DNA from: Sphingobium sp. MI1205
GTDB lineage: Bacteria > Pseudomonadota > Alphaproteobacteria > Sphingomonadales > Sphingomonadaceae
Assembly: GCF_001563285.1 (NCBI RefSeq)
Contig: NZ_CP005189.1
Location: 496,001-560,000, forward strand
Direction of reading: 5' to 3'
DNA: 64,000 nucleotides
Below the pieces are notes generated by a model. That model was not told where the DNA came from and searched no databases. It saw only the letters and a program-made list of their open reading frames with translations. The position numbers were made by a program, and so were the translations under genes. Below are positions 1-8,711 of the stretch, piece by piece. How positions within the stretch are numbered: position 1 is the first letter of the stretch; each line of letters starts with the position of its first letter.

Positions 1-1035
1 GTGACAGGGGCGGATGCGGAATATTCCAGCCTGAGCGTCGATCAGATGCGAGCGCAACGCGCCCGTCTGGAAGCGGAACGGCTGGGCGCTCGCTCCGTCA
101 CTTTCCCCAGTGAATTGATGCGCGCTGACGGCGCCGCGCGCCGTGCGATGGCTGACGAAGCCAATCTGTTCCAGATCAGGCAGTCCGAACAGGCGGGGCT
201 CGCCGCACAGATCCAGTCGCGCATCCGCCAGTATCGCCAGCAGATCAACGCTTATGAATCGCAAATCCGCGCGCTCCAGCAGCAGGCCGCCCTTATCGAA
301 CCTGAACGAAAGGGGGTAAGGGCTCTGTGGGACAAGGGGCTAGTTACCATCAGCCGCCTCAATCAGTTGGAGCGGACCGCCGTGGATCTGCAGGGCGGCA
401 TCGGCGCGTTGCGCGCCAACATAGCGCAGGCAGAGGCGCGTATCAGCGAGGCGCGTGAACAGATGATTCAGCTCGGGGAAAGCCGCCGGTCACAGGCGGG
501 AGCCGACCTTGCCCAGTTGAACGGCGCGCTCAACCAGCAGCAAGTGCGCAGCGTTTCCGCCATCGATGCGCGGGATCGCAGCGTCGTACGCGCCCCTTAT
601 GAGGGAGTAGTCGACAAGCTGGCCTTCAACACGATTGGCGGCGTCGTACGCCCCGCCGAAATCATTATGGAAATTGTGCCGAACAGCGACCGGCTTCTGG
701 TCGAAGGGGCGGTTTCGCCCGCTGATGTCGATCAGGTCCATGTCGGCCAAGCGGCGCGCATCCGCTTCACCGCCTTCAACAACAGCGCCACGCCCGAAAT
801 CCGGGGCAAAGTGACCTTCGTGGCTGCCGACAGGGCAGCCGATCCAGAAGGAAGGCTGAGCTTCTACCCGGTGCGGGTGGAAATCGACGAAGCCCAGCTG
901 CGGAAATATCCCGAACTGGCGCTAAAGCCCGGCATGCCGGCCGATTTATTCATCGACACCGGCAGCCGGATGATGATCTCCTACCTTACCAAGCCGTTGC
1001 GCGACCAGTTCGAGCGGGCATTCCGGGATAACTGA
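1..1035 (+). CDS. Type I secretion membrane fusion protein (HlyD family), 5' end outside the window
   Basis: Periplasmic adaptor that links an inner-membrane ABC exporter to a TolC-like outer-membrane channel. The visible 344 residues begin inside the protein: a long Ala/Gln/Arg-rich alpha-helical hairpin (about 1-175), then a lipoyl/beta-barrel part with 'SVVRAPYEGVVDKL' near residue 195 and 'IVPNSDRLLVEG' near 225, and the usual C-terminal tail rich in basic residues. HlyD proteins are normally about 430 residues and start with a membrane anchor, which is missing here, so the GTG at position 1 is probably an internal codon and the gene continues to the left. The partner ABC protein should lie outside the window. 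No substrate can be named. Confidence 0.85.
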   Translation: MTGADAEYSSLSVDQMRAQRARLEAERLGARSVTFPSELMRADGAARRAMADEANLFQIRQSEQAGLAAQIQSRIRQYRQQINAYESQIRALQQQAALIEPERKGVRALWDKGLVTISRLNQLERTAVDLQGGIGALRANIAQAEARISEAREQMIQLGESRRSQAGADLAQLNGALNQQQVRSVSAIDARDRSVVRAPYEGVVDKLAFNTIGGVVRPAEIIMEIVPNSDRLLVEGAVSPADVDQVHVGQAARIRFTAFNNSATPEIRGKVTFVAADRAADPEGRLSFYPVRVEIDEAQLRKYPELALKPGMPADLFIDTGSRMMISYLTKPLRDQFERAFRDN

Positions 1036-1051
1036 GCCTTTGCGCGCCAGC

Positions 1052-2548
1052 TTATCCCATTGTCGGGATGACGAAGGCGCTGTCACTGGTGGCGCCGCCG
1101 TCGGGCCAGCGCTGGGTGATGGTCTTGACCTTGGTCCAGAACTTCACGCCTTCCATGCCATGCTGGTTGGTGTCGCCAAAGGCCGACCGCTTCCATCCGC
1201 CGAAGGTGTGATAGGCGACCGGCACCGGGATCGGCACGTTGATGCCGACCATGCCGACATTGACGCGCGCTGCAAATTCGCGGGCGGCGTGGCCGTTGCG
1301 GGTGAAGATCGCGACGCCATTGCCATATTGATGCTGGCTGGGGAGGGCGAGTGCCTCCTCGAAGCTCTCCGCGCGCACCATCTGTAGCACGGGGCCGAAA
1401 ATCTCCTCCTTGTAGGAGCGCATAGACGGCTTCACATGGTCGAACAGCGTCGGGCCGACGAAAAAGCCCTCCTCATGCCCCTGAAGCGTAAAGCCGCGTC
1501 CATCGACGACCAGTTCCGCGCCTTCATCGACGCCCATCTGGATATAGCTTTCGATCTTCGCCTTGTGCGCGGCGGTGACGACCGGACCATAATGGGCGTC
1601 GGGATCGGTGGAAACGCCAACGCGCAGCGCCTCGATCGCGGGGATCAGCTTCTCGCGCAGCGCCATCGCCGTCTTCTCACCCACCGGGGTGACGACGGGG
1701 AGCGCCATGCAGCGTTCGCCGGCCGAACCGAAAGCCGCGCCCGAAAGATCGTTCACCACCTGATCGAGATCAGCGTCGGGCATGACGATGCCGTGGTTCT
1801 TGGCCCCACCCATTGCCTGCACGCGCTTGCCGTTGTCGACGCCGCGCTTGTAGACATAATGGGCGATGTCAGACGAACCGACAAAGCTGATCGCGCCGAT
1901 GTCGGGATGGTCGAGAATGGCGTCGACCATTTCCTTGTCGCCGTGAACCACCTGCAATATGCCTTCCGGCAGGCCCGCTTCCAGGAAAAGCTCCGCCAGA
2001 CGGACGGGCACCGATGGGTCGCGCTCCGAAGGCTTCAGGATGAAGGCGTTGCCGGTCGCAATGGCGACGCCCGACATCCAGAGCGGGATCATGCCCGGAA
2101 AGTTGAAGGGCGTAATGCCCGCGCCGATGCCGATCGGCTGGCGGAAGCTGTAGACATCAATGCCAGGGCCCGCACCTTGGGTAAATTCACCCTTCAGCAC
2201 GTGCGGGATGCCGCAGCAGAATTCTATGACCTCCAGGCCGCGCTGAATGTCCCCCTTCGAATCCGCGATCACCTTGCCATGTTCGGAGCTGAGCAGATGC
2301 GCCAGCTCGTCCATATGCTTCTCGACCAGGGTCTTGAAGTTAAACATGACCCGCGCGCGGCGCTGCGGATTGACGGCCGCCCAAGCGGGTTGCGCCTTCT
2401 TCGCGGCTTCCACCGCCTTGTCGAGCAGAGCGGCATCGCCCAAAGCCACGCGGGCCTGAACGCCGCCATTGTTCGGATCAAAAACGTCGCTGTAACGCTG
2501 GGCTTTCCCGTCATGGTCAAAAGCCAGTTTGTGATTAATGTCGCGCAT
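1052..2548 (-). CDS. mmsA: CoA-acylating methylmalonate-semialdehyde dehydrogenase
   Basis: Oxidises methylmalonate semialdehyde or malonate semialdehyde to propionyl- or acetyl-CoA with NAD+ and CoA, in valine, beta-alanine or inositol breakdown. It is a full-length aldehyde dehydrogenase fold of 498 residues. The catalytic cysteine lies in 'GERCMAL' (about C280), and the segment where ordinary ALDHs carry the general-base Glu reads 'MGGAKNHG', which is characteristic of the MmsA/IolA subfamily. The start was set at the ATG at 2548 because AGAGG lies 7 bases upstream; an in-frame TTG two codons earlier lacks this spacing. No other valine-pathway gene is adjacent, so the gene appears to be monocistronic. 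Confidence 0.93.
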   Translation of the reverse strand: MRDINHKLAFDHDGKAQRYSDVFDPNNGGVQARVALGDAALLDKAVEAAKKAQPAWAAVNPQRRARVMFNFKTLVEKHMDELAHLLSSEHGKVIADSKGDIQRGLEVIEFCCGIPHVLKGEFTQGAGPGIDVYSFRQPIGIGAGITPFNFPGMIPLWMSGVAIATGNAFILKPSERDPSVPVRLAELFLEAGLPEGILQVVHGDKEMVDAILDHPDIGAISFVGSSDIAHYVYKRGVDNGKRVQAMGGAKNHGIVMPDADLDQVVNDLSGAAFGSAGERCMALPVVTPVGEKTAMALREKLIPAIEALRVGVSTDPDAHYGPVVTAAHKAKIESYIQMGVDEGAELVVDGRGFTLQGHEEGFFVGPTLFDHVKPSMRSYKEEIFGPVLQMVRAESFEEALALPSQHQYGNGVAIFTRNGHAAREFAARVNVGMVGINVPIPVPVAYHTFGGWKRSAFGDTNQHGMEGVKFWTKVKTITQRWPDGGATSDSAFVIPTMG

Positions 2549-2644
2549 CAGCAAGCCTCTCTCAAATTTGCCAATATTATGGCCGAATGCGATATGGCGT
2601 TCAACATCCAGATGGGCTTTGCGGCCGTTGGCGCCTACGCAAGA

Positions 2645-5170
2645 TCAAAGCGATCGGAGCGCGCGGGCGGGACGCACGGACATGAGCGGTATTGACCCCA
2701 ACAATCCTATCGCCAGCGTCAGGCCCCCGCCACCTGACAGAGTGATTGCTACCAACAGCCAATCCGGCGACCAGTTGAATTCGAAAATCTGCACGATCAC
2801 GAACCAGGCTGCGCCAAGACCCAATCCCAGCGCCACCGCGGCGAGCACCGTCGCCAACAGTGCATATTCGATCCCCTGGCTCCCCAATATCTGCCATCGC
2901 GTTGCGCCCAGCGTCTTGAGGATCACGCTGTCATAGGCGCGTGTCTGCCGCGATGCCGCGATCGCGCCGATCAGCACCGCTATACCGGCAAGGATCGCGA
3001 CGGACCCCGCCAGGATGATCGCCGTCGCCATCTGGCCCAGCAGGGATGTGACCTGGCCCACCACTTCGCCGACTTCTATGATCGAGATTGATGGGAAGGC
3101 GGACAGCAGCGAGCGGGACAGCCGTCCGTCCGGTGGATTGACGGACTTGGTCGTGATCGTCGCCGCCAGACTATGCGGCGCGCCCGCCAAGCTGTTGGGC
3201 GAAAAGACCATGATGTAGTTGAAGCCCATCGTTTCCCAATTCACCTGTCGCAGGGAAGCGATGCGTGCCTCGATCTCGCGGCCCAGAATGGACACGACCA
3301 GCCGGTCGCCGACGCCGACGTCCATGATTTTCGCCGCGTCCCGATCGAGCGAAACGAGCGGCGGACCGTCATAGCCGCGCGGCCACCACTCGCCCTCTGT
3401 CAGTTGGGACCCCTCGGGCAGGCTGTCGCTGTAGGTGACGCCGCGCTCACCGCGCAGGAACCATGCGTCCTTCGGCAATTCATCGAGATCCGCGACCCGC
3501 GTGTCGTCATAGGCGACGATGGTGCCGCGCAATGTTGGGACGATGTTGACCTCCGCGCCGGGAGCTTCGCGCGCGATCAGGCGCTGGAACGCGCCTTTCT
3601 GTTCGATCGGAATATCGAGCACGAACTGGTCGGGTGCGGTGCGCGGCACGGTGTTGCGGATTTCAGCACTAAGGCTCGACTGGATCGCGGCCAGAGTGAC
3701 GAACAGGGTGAGGCCAAGCCCCAATGCAACGACCAGCGCGCTCGTCTGCGCGCCGGGTCGGTGGAGGTTGGCGACGGCCAGCCGTAGCAGCGGCGCTTTG
3801 GGCCGGCGCACCCGCCGCGCCATCCTTTGCACGAGCAGGCCGATGCCCAGCAGGATCAGCAGCATCGCCCCCACAGCGCCCAGCACGGCGGCGGCGAAGA
3901 GCGGCTCGCGCGCCGTTCCCAGGGCGAGCGTCACCATGGCGAACGCTGCAACCGCGACGGCGATCCCGCTGCGCCTGTCGATCACGCGCCGCCGGTCGAC
4001 CGTCTCACGAAACAGGACTGCGGCGGGTAAGGCGCGCGCATGCGCAAGCGGTGGCATGATGAAGATGAAGGCGACCAGCAACCCATAAGCCGCGCTCGTC
4101 AGGAAGGGCCATGGGGTCAACGCGAAGGCGGGCTGGACGGGCAGCAGGTCGCCCACCGCCGCCAGCAGCAACGCGGGCAATGCCGCGCCCACCAGTAAAC
4201 CGCAGCCCGTCGCCAATAGCGCGACCATGCCGACCTGCATCAGGTAGATGCGTGATATGTCGCTTGCCGACGCGCCCAGAATCTTCAGCGTCGCAATGCC
4301 GTCCCGCTTGATCGCCAGATAGGATGTGACGCCATTGCCGACGCCGATCCCCGCAATGGCAAGGGCGCTCAGCCCGATGAGCGAGAGAAATTGTCCCATG
4401 CGCTCGAAAAAGCGGCTTGTTCCCGGCGCCGCGCGATCGCGATCCTTGATCTCAAACGCTCCGGCCGGGAAGGCGCGCTTCAGCGCCTCGCCCGTCGCGC
4501 GGACATCCGTGCCAGGCGTCACCCGGATGCGGTATTTGCTTTCATAAAGGCTGCCAGGCTGGATCAACCCCGTGCGTCGCAGGGCTTCCAGCGAAGTGAT
4601 CGCCACGGGGCCAAGCGTAAACCCTTCGCCGACGCGGTCCGGCTCATCGACGATGATATCCCGGATGCGGAAATCCGCATTGCCATAGCGCAGATGCTGC
4701 CCCGGCCTCAGCGCCAGCCTGTCCGCCAGCGCCTGTCCGATCACCAGTTCGTCTGCGCTGAGCGATCCGGCGATACCGGATTGCAGCATCAACCTGCCAT
4801 AAAGCGGATAGGCGCGGTCAACGCCCTTCAATTCGGTCAACACGGCGGCGGGGCCTCTATCCCTGCCCGGCCCTTGCGCCATGGCGCGCAGACGGATGGT
4901 CTCGCTCATCTGCCCCGCACGGCGAAAGGCGGCCTTCTCATCCTCGCTCGCTTGCCGTTGCGACATCGCGACTTCGACGTCGCCGCCCAGCAGCAACTGC
5001 CCCTTGCTGGCGATCTCGCCCGTGATGGCCGCCGTCAGGCTGCCGATCGTCGCCAATGTCGCGACGCCCAGGAACAGGCAGATGAACAGCAGCCGCAGGC
5101 CGCGCAGCCCACGGTGAAGGTCGCGCCGGGCGATCCGCCAGCAGCCGCGCCAGTCGAGGTTCTGGCTCAT
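2645..5170 (-). CDS. FtsX-like ABC transporter permease (YbbP type)
   Basis: Inner-membrane permease of a MacB/LolCE/YbbP-type exporter, 841 residues. It has an N-terminal membrane helix after 'RGCWRIARRDLHRG', a large periplasmic MacB-PCD-like region, a first FtsX block (around 255-410), a second central helix pair, a second periplasmic domain, and a final FtsX block near 720-841 with 'YDSVILKTLGA'. The duplicated layout with ten or so helices matches YbbP rather than the 400-residue LolC/E. The ATG at 5170 overlaps the ATPase stop by ATGA, so the two are translationally coupled. YbbAP-type systems are thought to extract hydrophobic molecules from the membrane, which fits the neighbouring tesA-type esterase; the substrate is inference. 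Confidence 0.88.
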   Translation of the reverse strand: MSQNLDWRGCWRIARRDLHRGLRGLRLLFICLFLGVATLATIGSLTAAITGEIASKGQLLLGGDVEVAMSQRQASEDEKAAFRRAGQMSETIRLRAMAQGPGRDRGPAAVLTELKGVDRAYPLYGRLMLQSGIAGSLSADELVIGQALADRLALRPGQHLRYGNADFRIRDIIVDEPDRVGEGFTLGPVAITSLEALRRTGLIQPGSLYESKYRIRVTPGTDVRATGEALKRAFPAGAFEIKDRDRAAPGTSRFFERMGQFLSLIGLSALAIAGIGVGNGVTSYLAIKRDGIATLKILGASASDISRIYLMQVGMVALLATGCGLLVGAALPALLLAAVGDLLPVQPAFALTPWPFLTSAAYGLLVAFIFIMPPLAHARALPAAVLFRETVDRRRVIDRRSGIAVAVAAFAMVTLALGTAREPLFAAAVLGAVGAMLLILLGIGLLVQRMARRVRRPKAPLLRLAVANLHRPGAQTSALVVALGLGLTLFVTLAAIQSSLSAEIRNTVPRTAPDQFVLDIPIEQKGAFQRLIAREAPGAEVNIVPTLRGTIVAYDDTRVADLDELPKDAWFLRGERGVTYSDSLPEGSQLTEGEWWPRGYDGPPLVSLDRDAAKIMDVGVGDRLVVSILGREIEARIASLRQVNWETMGFNYIMVFSPNSLAGAPHSLAATITTKSVNPPDGRLSRSLLSAFPSISIIEVGEVVGQVTSLLGQMATAIILAGSVAILAGIAVLIGAIAASRQTRAYDSVILKTLGATRWQILGSQGIEYALLATVLAAVALGLGLGAAWFVIVQIFEFNWSPDWLLVAITLSGGGGLTLAIGLLGSIPLMSVRPARALRSL

Positions 5171-5856
5171 GGCAGCCGTTCGGCGACGATCAGGCCGTCG
5201 CGCATTTCGACGATGCGGTCGCACCGTTCGGCGAGCGCAGGATCATGGGTGATGATGACCAGCGTCGCGACATTGGCGGCCTGCCGCGCGAAGAGCAGGT
5301 CGATGATCGCCTCGCTCGTTCCGCCATCAAGGTTGCCGGTGGGTTCATCGGCGAACAGGATATCGGGTCCGGGCGCGACCGCGCGGGCGATGGCGACGCG
5401 CTGCTGCTCGCCGCCCGACAATTGCGTGGGATAATGATGCAGCCGGTGGCCAAGCCCCACGGCCTCCAGTTCCGTCGCGGCCCGCGCGAACGGATCAGCT
5501 GTTCCTGCCAGTTCCAGCGGGACAGCGACATTTTCGATGGCCGTCATCGTGGGTAGCAGATGAAAACTCTGAAGCACGATGCCGATCCGCCCGCGCCGCG
5601 CCCGCGCCAGCCCGTCTTCGTCCAGCGGGCCGTAATCTATGCCCGCAACCAGCACCTCGCCCCCGCTTGCGCGCTCCAGCCCCGACAGGATCGCCATCAG
5701 CGACGACTTGCCCGACCCGGATGGTCCAAGTATCGCGAGGCTTTCTCCCTGCCGGATCGACAGATCGACACCCTTCAATATTTCCGTCTGGCCCAGCGAC
5801 AGGGTGACATGGCGCGCCACGATGGCGATATGGGTGGGATCGGACGAACCGTGCAT
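5167..5856 (-). CDS. ABC transporter ATP-binding protein (YbbA/LolD type)
   Basis: ATPase partner of the downstream FtsX-like permease, 229 residues. Walker A 'GPSGSGKSS' at about 44-52, signature 'LSGGEQQR' at 146-153, Walker B 'ILFADEPTGNLD' at 166-177 and the switch histidine in 'ITHD' near 204 are all present, so it should hydrolyse ATP. Frames open further upstream, but the ATG at 5856 lets the protein begin just before the conserved first strand and leaves room for the divergent tesA start. Genes for YbbA-like ATPases are commonly divergent from tesA, exactly as here. The shared promoter region is under 20 bp between start codons, so the transcripts must overlap or start inside the other gene. 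Confidence 0.9.
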   Translation of the reverse strand: MHGSSDPTHIAIVARHVTLSLGQTEILKGVDLSIRQGESLAILGPSGSGKSSLMAILSGLERASGGEVLVAGIDYGPLDEDGLARARRGRIGIVLQSFHLLPTMTAIENVAVPLELAGTADPFARAATELEAVGLGHRLHHYPTQLSGGEQQRVAIARAVAPGPDILFADEPTGNLDGGTSEAIIDLLFARQAANVATLVIITHDPALAERCDRIVEMRDGLIVAERLP

Positions 5857-5873
5857 GAATGAAGGAGATCCTG

Positions 5874-6575
5874 ATGGCGCGACAGTGGCCGACATATGTG
5901 GTCTGTGGACTGATTGTGCAAATGCTTGCCGCATGTTCCGATGAACCGGCATCCAACAGCGCCGCCGCGCCAACGGTGCGGGAGGAACGCCACGCTACGC
6001 CCAACGCCGATGAAAAGCTGATCCTGGCGTTCGGCGACAGCCTGTATGCTGGCTATGGCGTCGCCCAGAATGAAAGTTTTCCCCATGAACTGGAAAAGAC
6101 CCTGAGGGCGAAGGGCGGCGCGGTCGAGGTCCGCAATGCGGGCGTATCGGGAGAAACGACGCAGGGCGGCCTTCAACGACTGGCCTTTACGCTGGACGGC
6201 TTGCCAAGGAAGCCCGATCTGGTGCTTTTGGGGCTGGGCGGGAATGACATGCTGCGTGGCCTGGACCCGGCCGAGAGCGAGAAAAACCTGCGAGCGATGC
6301 TGGGCATGTTGGCCGAGAGGAAGCTGCCGGTCGTGCTGACGGGCATGCTTGCCGCACCGAATATGGGCGAACCCTATGCCGCCCGTTTCAACGCCATCTA
6401 CCCGGCATTGGCCAAGGATTATGACGTTCCGCTATACCCGTTCTTCCTCGATGGCGTGGTTGGCGATCCCAAATATATGCAGCCGGACTCGCTCCACCCC
6501 AATCCGGCTGGCGTGGACGTCATCGTCGGCAAAGTCGCGCCGCTGGTCCTCGATAGCCTCGCCTCGCGAAATTAA
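5874..6575 (+). CDS. tesA: Arylesterase / lysophospholipase TesA-like, SGNH hydrolase, predicted lipoprotein
   Basis: Hydrolyses esters or lysophospholipids in the periplasm. The 233 residues start with a hydrophobic segment ending in the lipobox 'LAAC' (C21), followed by a low-complexity linker. SGNH blocks are clear: 'FGDSLYAGYG' (nucleophile about S55), 'NAGVSGETT', 'GGND' (122-125) and 'DSLHPN' (205-210, catalytic Asp and His). The start at 5874 has AAGGAG about 6 bases upstream; an in-frame ATG at 5859 would include that ribosome-binding site in the coding region. It diverges from the YbbA/YbbP-type exporter, a widely conserved pairing. Most TesA proteins have a cleavable signal peptide, so the lipoprotein anchor is a small variation. 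Confidence 0.92.
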   Translation: MARQWPTYVVCGLIVQMLAACSDEPASNSAAAPTVREERHATPNADEKLILAFGDSLYAGYGVAQNESFPHELEKTLRAKGGAVEVRNAGVSGETTQGGLQRLAFTLDGLPRKPDLVLLGLGGNDMLRGLDPAESEKNLRAMLGMLAERKLPVVLTGMLAAPNMGEPYAARFNAIYPALAKDYDVPLYPFFLDGVVGDPKYMQPDSLHPNPAGVDVIVGKVAPLVLDSLASRN

Positions 6576-6651
6576 AGCATTTGGCGCTGTCTCTTGCCCC
6601 GCTGGGACAAGACCCCTCCCCTTCTTCAGAGTTCCTGTCTACATCGCCAGC

Positions 6652-7104
6652 ATGCCCCAGATACTGATAGATGCCGACGCTTGCCCGGTGAAAGAAGAAA
6701 GCTACAAGGTCGCATGGCGTTACGACGTGCCTGTCATTGTCGTCAGCAACAGCCCCATAAGGGTGCCAGCCCACCCGCTCGTCTCCCGCGTGGTGGTAAG
6801 CGACGGGTTCGATGCGGCGGACGACTGGATCGTCGAGCATGTGGACGCGAAATCCATCGTCGTGACCGCCGACATATTGCTGGCCGACCGATGCTTGAAG
6901 GCCGGATGCGGAGCGGTGATCGCGCCGACGGGCAAGCCGTTCACTAAAGCCTCCATCGGCAACGCCGTCGCGGTTCGGGCCATCATGGCGGATTTGCGTG
7001 CAGGGGCGATCAACGATGGGTTGGGTGGACCAGCACCTTTTGGCAAGGCGGATCGGTCGCGTTTTCTTTCGGTTCTGGATGAAACCGTCGTGCGGCTCCG
7101 GTAA
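6652..7104 (+). CDS. YaiI/YqxD family protein (DUF188)
   Basis: Conserved bacterial protein of 150 residues with a PIN-like fold; the biochemical role is not established. Family hallmarks are the N-terminal 'ILIDADACPVK', the central 'DDWIVEHV', and the C-terminal 'GGPAPFGKADRSRF'. The first two suggest an acidic metal-binding site. The ATG at 6652 matches the family start exactly. It stands 76 bp downstream of tesA on the same strand and could be read through from it, though no functional link is known. Confidence 0.9.
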   Translation: MPQILIDADACPVKEESYKVAWRYDVPVIVVSNSPIRVPAHPLVSRVVVSDGFDAADDWIVEHVDAKSIVVTADILLADRCLKAGCGAVIAPTGKPFTKASIGNAVAVRAIMADLRAGAINDGLGGPAPFGKADRSRFLSVLDETVVRLR

Positions 7105-7213
7105 CATCGCCGAAGTGGCCTGAGCCGGTCACAAAGACGCTGATTTCTTGCCCTTTCCTGTTTTCAACCTAACCCACCAGCGCTTTCACCAGCCGGAGCA
7201 ACCGTTGGAATAG

Positions 7214-7228
7214 ATAGCACTTCTCTAT
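7214..7228. promoter_or_regulatory. LysR-type operator, ATAG-N7-CTAT, upstream of the LysR gene
   Basis: Perfect half-sites ATAG (7214-7217) and CTAT (7225-7228) separated by 7 bases form the T-N11-A dyad typical of LysR-family regulators. It lies 33 bp before the regulator's start, and a wider inverted repeat GGAGCAAC (7195-7202) / GTTGCTCC (7236-7243) is almost concentric with it. The same half-sites recur before fdsG, suggesting autoregulation. Confidence 0.5.
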
Positions 7229-7260
7229 GAGATTTGTTGCTCCACTGCTATACGGCCGAC

Positions 7261-8163
7261 ATGCAGACCCGCCTCGTCGAATATTTTCTGACGCTGGAGC
7301 GCGAACGCCATTTCGCGCGTGCAGCCGCGCAATGCAATGTGTCGCAGCCAACGCTTTCCGCTGGCATTGCCATGCTGGAGGCGCAATTGGGCAAGCGACT
7401 TATCCGGCGGGACCGCAAATATGGGGGGCTGACGGCCGAGGGCGAGGCGATATTGCCATGGGCGCGGCAATTGGTCGCGGCGGCAGAAGCGCTGGGGCAG
7501 GCGGCAGAAACCGCACGCGGCCCGCTGAAGGGCGAGTTGCGGCTCGGTTCGATCCCTGCCGCCATGCCCGCCATCGGCTGCCTCGCGGAAGCAATGCTAG
7601 CGCGGCATCCGGGATTGAACATTTCCGTCCGCGCCCTGACGTCGCGCCAGATCGAGCGGGATCTTGCCGCGTTCGAGCTTGACGCTGGCCTGACCTACCT
7701 GGATTTTGAACCACCGGCTCACGCCCTGGCCGTCCCGCTTTATGTCGAACGCACGATGTTGGTGAGCGCCCTGGGTGAACTGACGATTCCCGATCCCCTC
7801 GATTGGGATGACCTGGCGCGGTTGCCGCTCTGCCTGCTGCATCAGGGTATGCAGAACCGGCGCATACTCGACGCGCGGTTGGCCGAGCGGGGCCTTGCGC
7901 TCCGCCCGCTGGTGACGGCGGACAGCTATATAGCCTTGCTTGGGCTGGTGCAGCATGGACGGCTCTGCTCGATCATTCCGGACAGCCATGCGACCTTGCT
8001 GCAAGGCCTGAGCTGGGCCCGGACGCAGCCCTTGCCCAATATGGAGGAAGGCAGCCGCGTGGGGGTGATCGTGTCCAACAGTGCGCCGATGGGGCCGCTT
8101 GCACAGGCCGTGCTGAGCGTCGCGCGCGACCTGCGGTTGCCGCCGGGCTTCCGCTCAGTCTGA
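7261..8163 (+). CDS. LysR-family transcriptional regulator, probable regulator of the fds operon
   Basis: DNA-binding activator of 300 residues. The N-terminal winged helix includes 'FARAAAQCNVSQPTLSAGI' (about residues 17-35), where LysR recognition helices lie, and the C-terminal part is a substrate-binding-like effector domain. The ATG at 7261 is chosen over an upstream in-frame start because LysR proteins begin directly with this 'MQTRLVEYF' helix. It sits immediately before and in the same direction as fdsGBAD, the arrangement seen in many proteobacterial fds loci, where the regulator (FdsR) responds to formate. The paired ATAG-N7-CTAT boxes before this gene and before fdsG support that role; the effector is inference. 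Confidence 0.88.
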   Translation: MQTRLVEYFLTLERERHFARAAAQCNVSQPTLSAGIAMLEAQLGKRLIRRDRKYGGLTAEGEAILPWARQLVAAAEALGQAAETARGPLKGELRLGSIPAAMPAIGCLAEAMLARHPGLNISVRALTSRQIERDLAAFELDAGLTYLDFEPPAHALAVPLYVERTMLVSALGELTIPDPLDWDDLARLPLCLLHQGMQNRRILDARLAERGLALRPLVTADSYIALLGLVQHGRLCSIIPDSHATLLQGLSWARTQPLPNMEEGSRVGVIVSNSAPMGPLAQAVLSVARDLRLPPGFRSV

Positions 8164-8179
8164 TAGGGAATATCTATCA
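8161..8179. promoter_or_regulatory. LysR-type operator, TGATAG-N7-CTATCA, upstream of fdsG
   Basis: A 19-bp dyad with six-base perfect arms (8161-8166 and 8174-8179) overlaps the last codons of the LysR gene and lies 80 bp before fdsG. Its core ATAG-N7-CTAT matches the box at 7214-7228, which points to one regulator serving both promoters. Confidence 0.55.
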
Positions 8180-8258
8180 AACATGTAGTGCTTCGATTTG
8201 ACCGACGGGGGACTTCGCTTCACCATTATTGGCACAAAAGCGCTGAAGGCAGGGTGAA

Positions 8259-8711
8259 ATGGAAGAGTTTATCGTCGCATGGACTGCGCGCTATGGGGCG
8301 ACGCGGGACCAGTTGTTGCCGCTGCTTCACGCTTTGCAGGAGCAAGCCGGCCATATCGACGATGCACTCGTGCCAGCCATCGCGAGAGCGCTGAACCTCA
8401 GCCGCGCCGATGTGCATGGAGTCGTCACCTTCTATCACGACTTCCGCCGCTCGGCTCCCGGTCGTCATGTCGTGAAGCTGTGCAGGGCAGAAAGCTGCCA
8501 GGCGCGCGGAGGCGCTGCGATAGAGCGTCAGGCAGAGCAGCGGCTGGGCGTTGCCATGGGCGAAACGCGCAGGGACGGCCAGATCGCGCTGGAGCCGGTC
8601 TATTGCCTTGGTCTTTGCGCGATCGGCCCCAATGCGCTGGTCGATGGGCGACCGGTGGCAAGGATCGACGCCGCCGCGCTGGAGCGGATCGCGGCGGAGG
8701 TGGCGGCATGA
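8259..8711 (+). CDS. fdsG: NAD-dependent formate dehydrogenase, gamma subunit
   Basis: NuoE-like [2Fe-2S] subunit of the soluble cytoplasmic molybdenum formate dehydrogenase, which oxidises formate to CO2 and reduces NAD+. The 150-residue protein has a helical N-terminal domain followed by a thioredoxin-like fold with the four cluster cysteines at C75 and C80 ('CRAESC') and C116 and C120 ('CLGLC'). It is the first gene of the operon; its stop overlaps the fdsB start by ATGA. A purine-rich stretch just before the ATG serves as ribosome-binding site. The LysR-type dyad 80 bp upstream is its likely control site. Confidence 0.93.
   Translation: MEEFIVAWTARYGATRDQLLPLLHALQEQAGHIDDALVPAIARALNLSRADVHGVVTFYHDFRRSAPGRHVVKLCRAESCQARGGAAIERQAEQRLGVAMGETRRDGQIALEPVYCLGLCAIGPNALVDGRPVARIDAAALERIAAEVAA

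Noticed and set aside
1436..2695. Long plus-strand frame opposite mmsA (419 codons)
   Set aside because: Antisense shadow of a clear mmsA; arginine- and histidine-rich translation without any domain.
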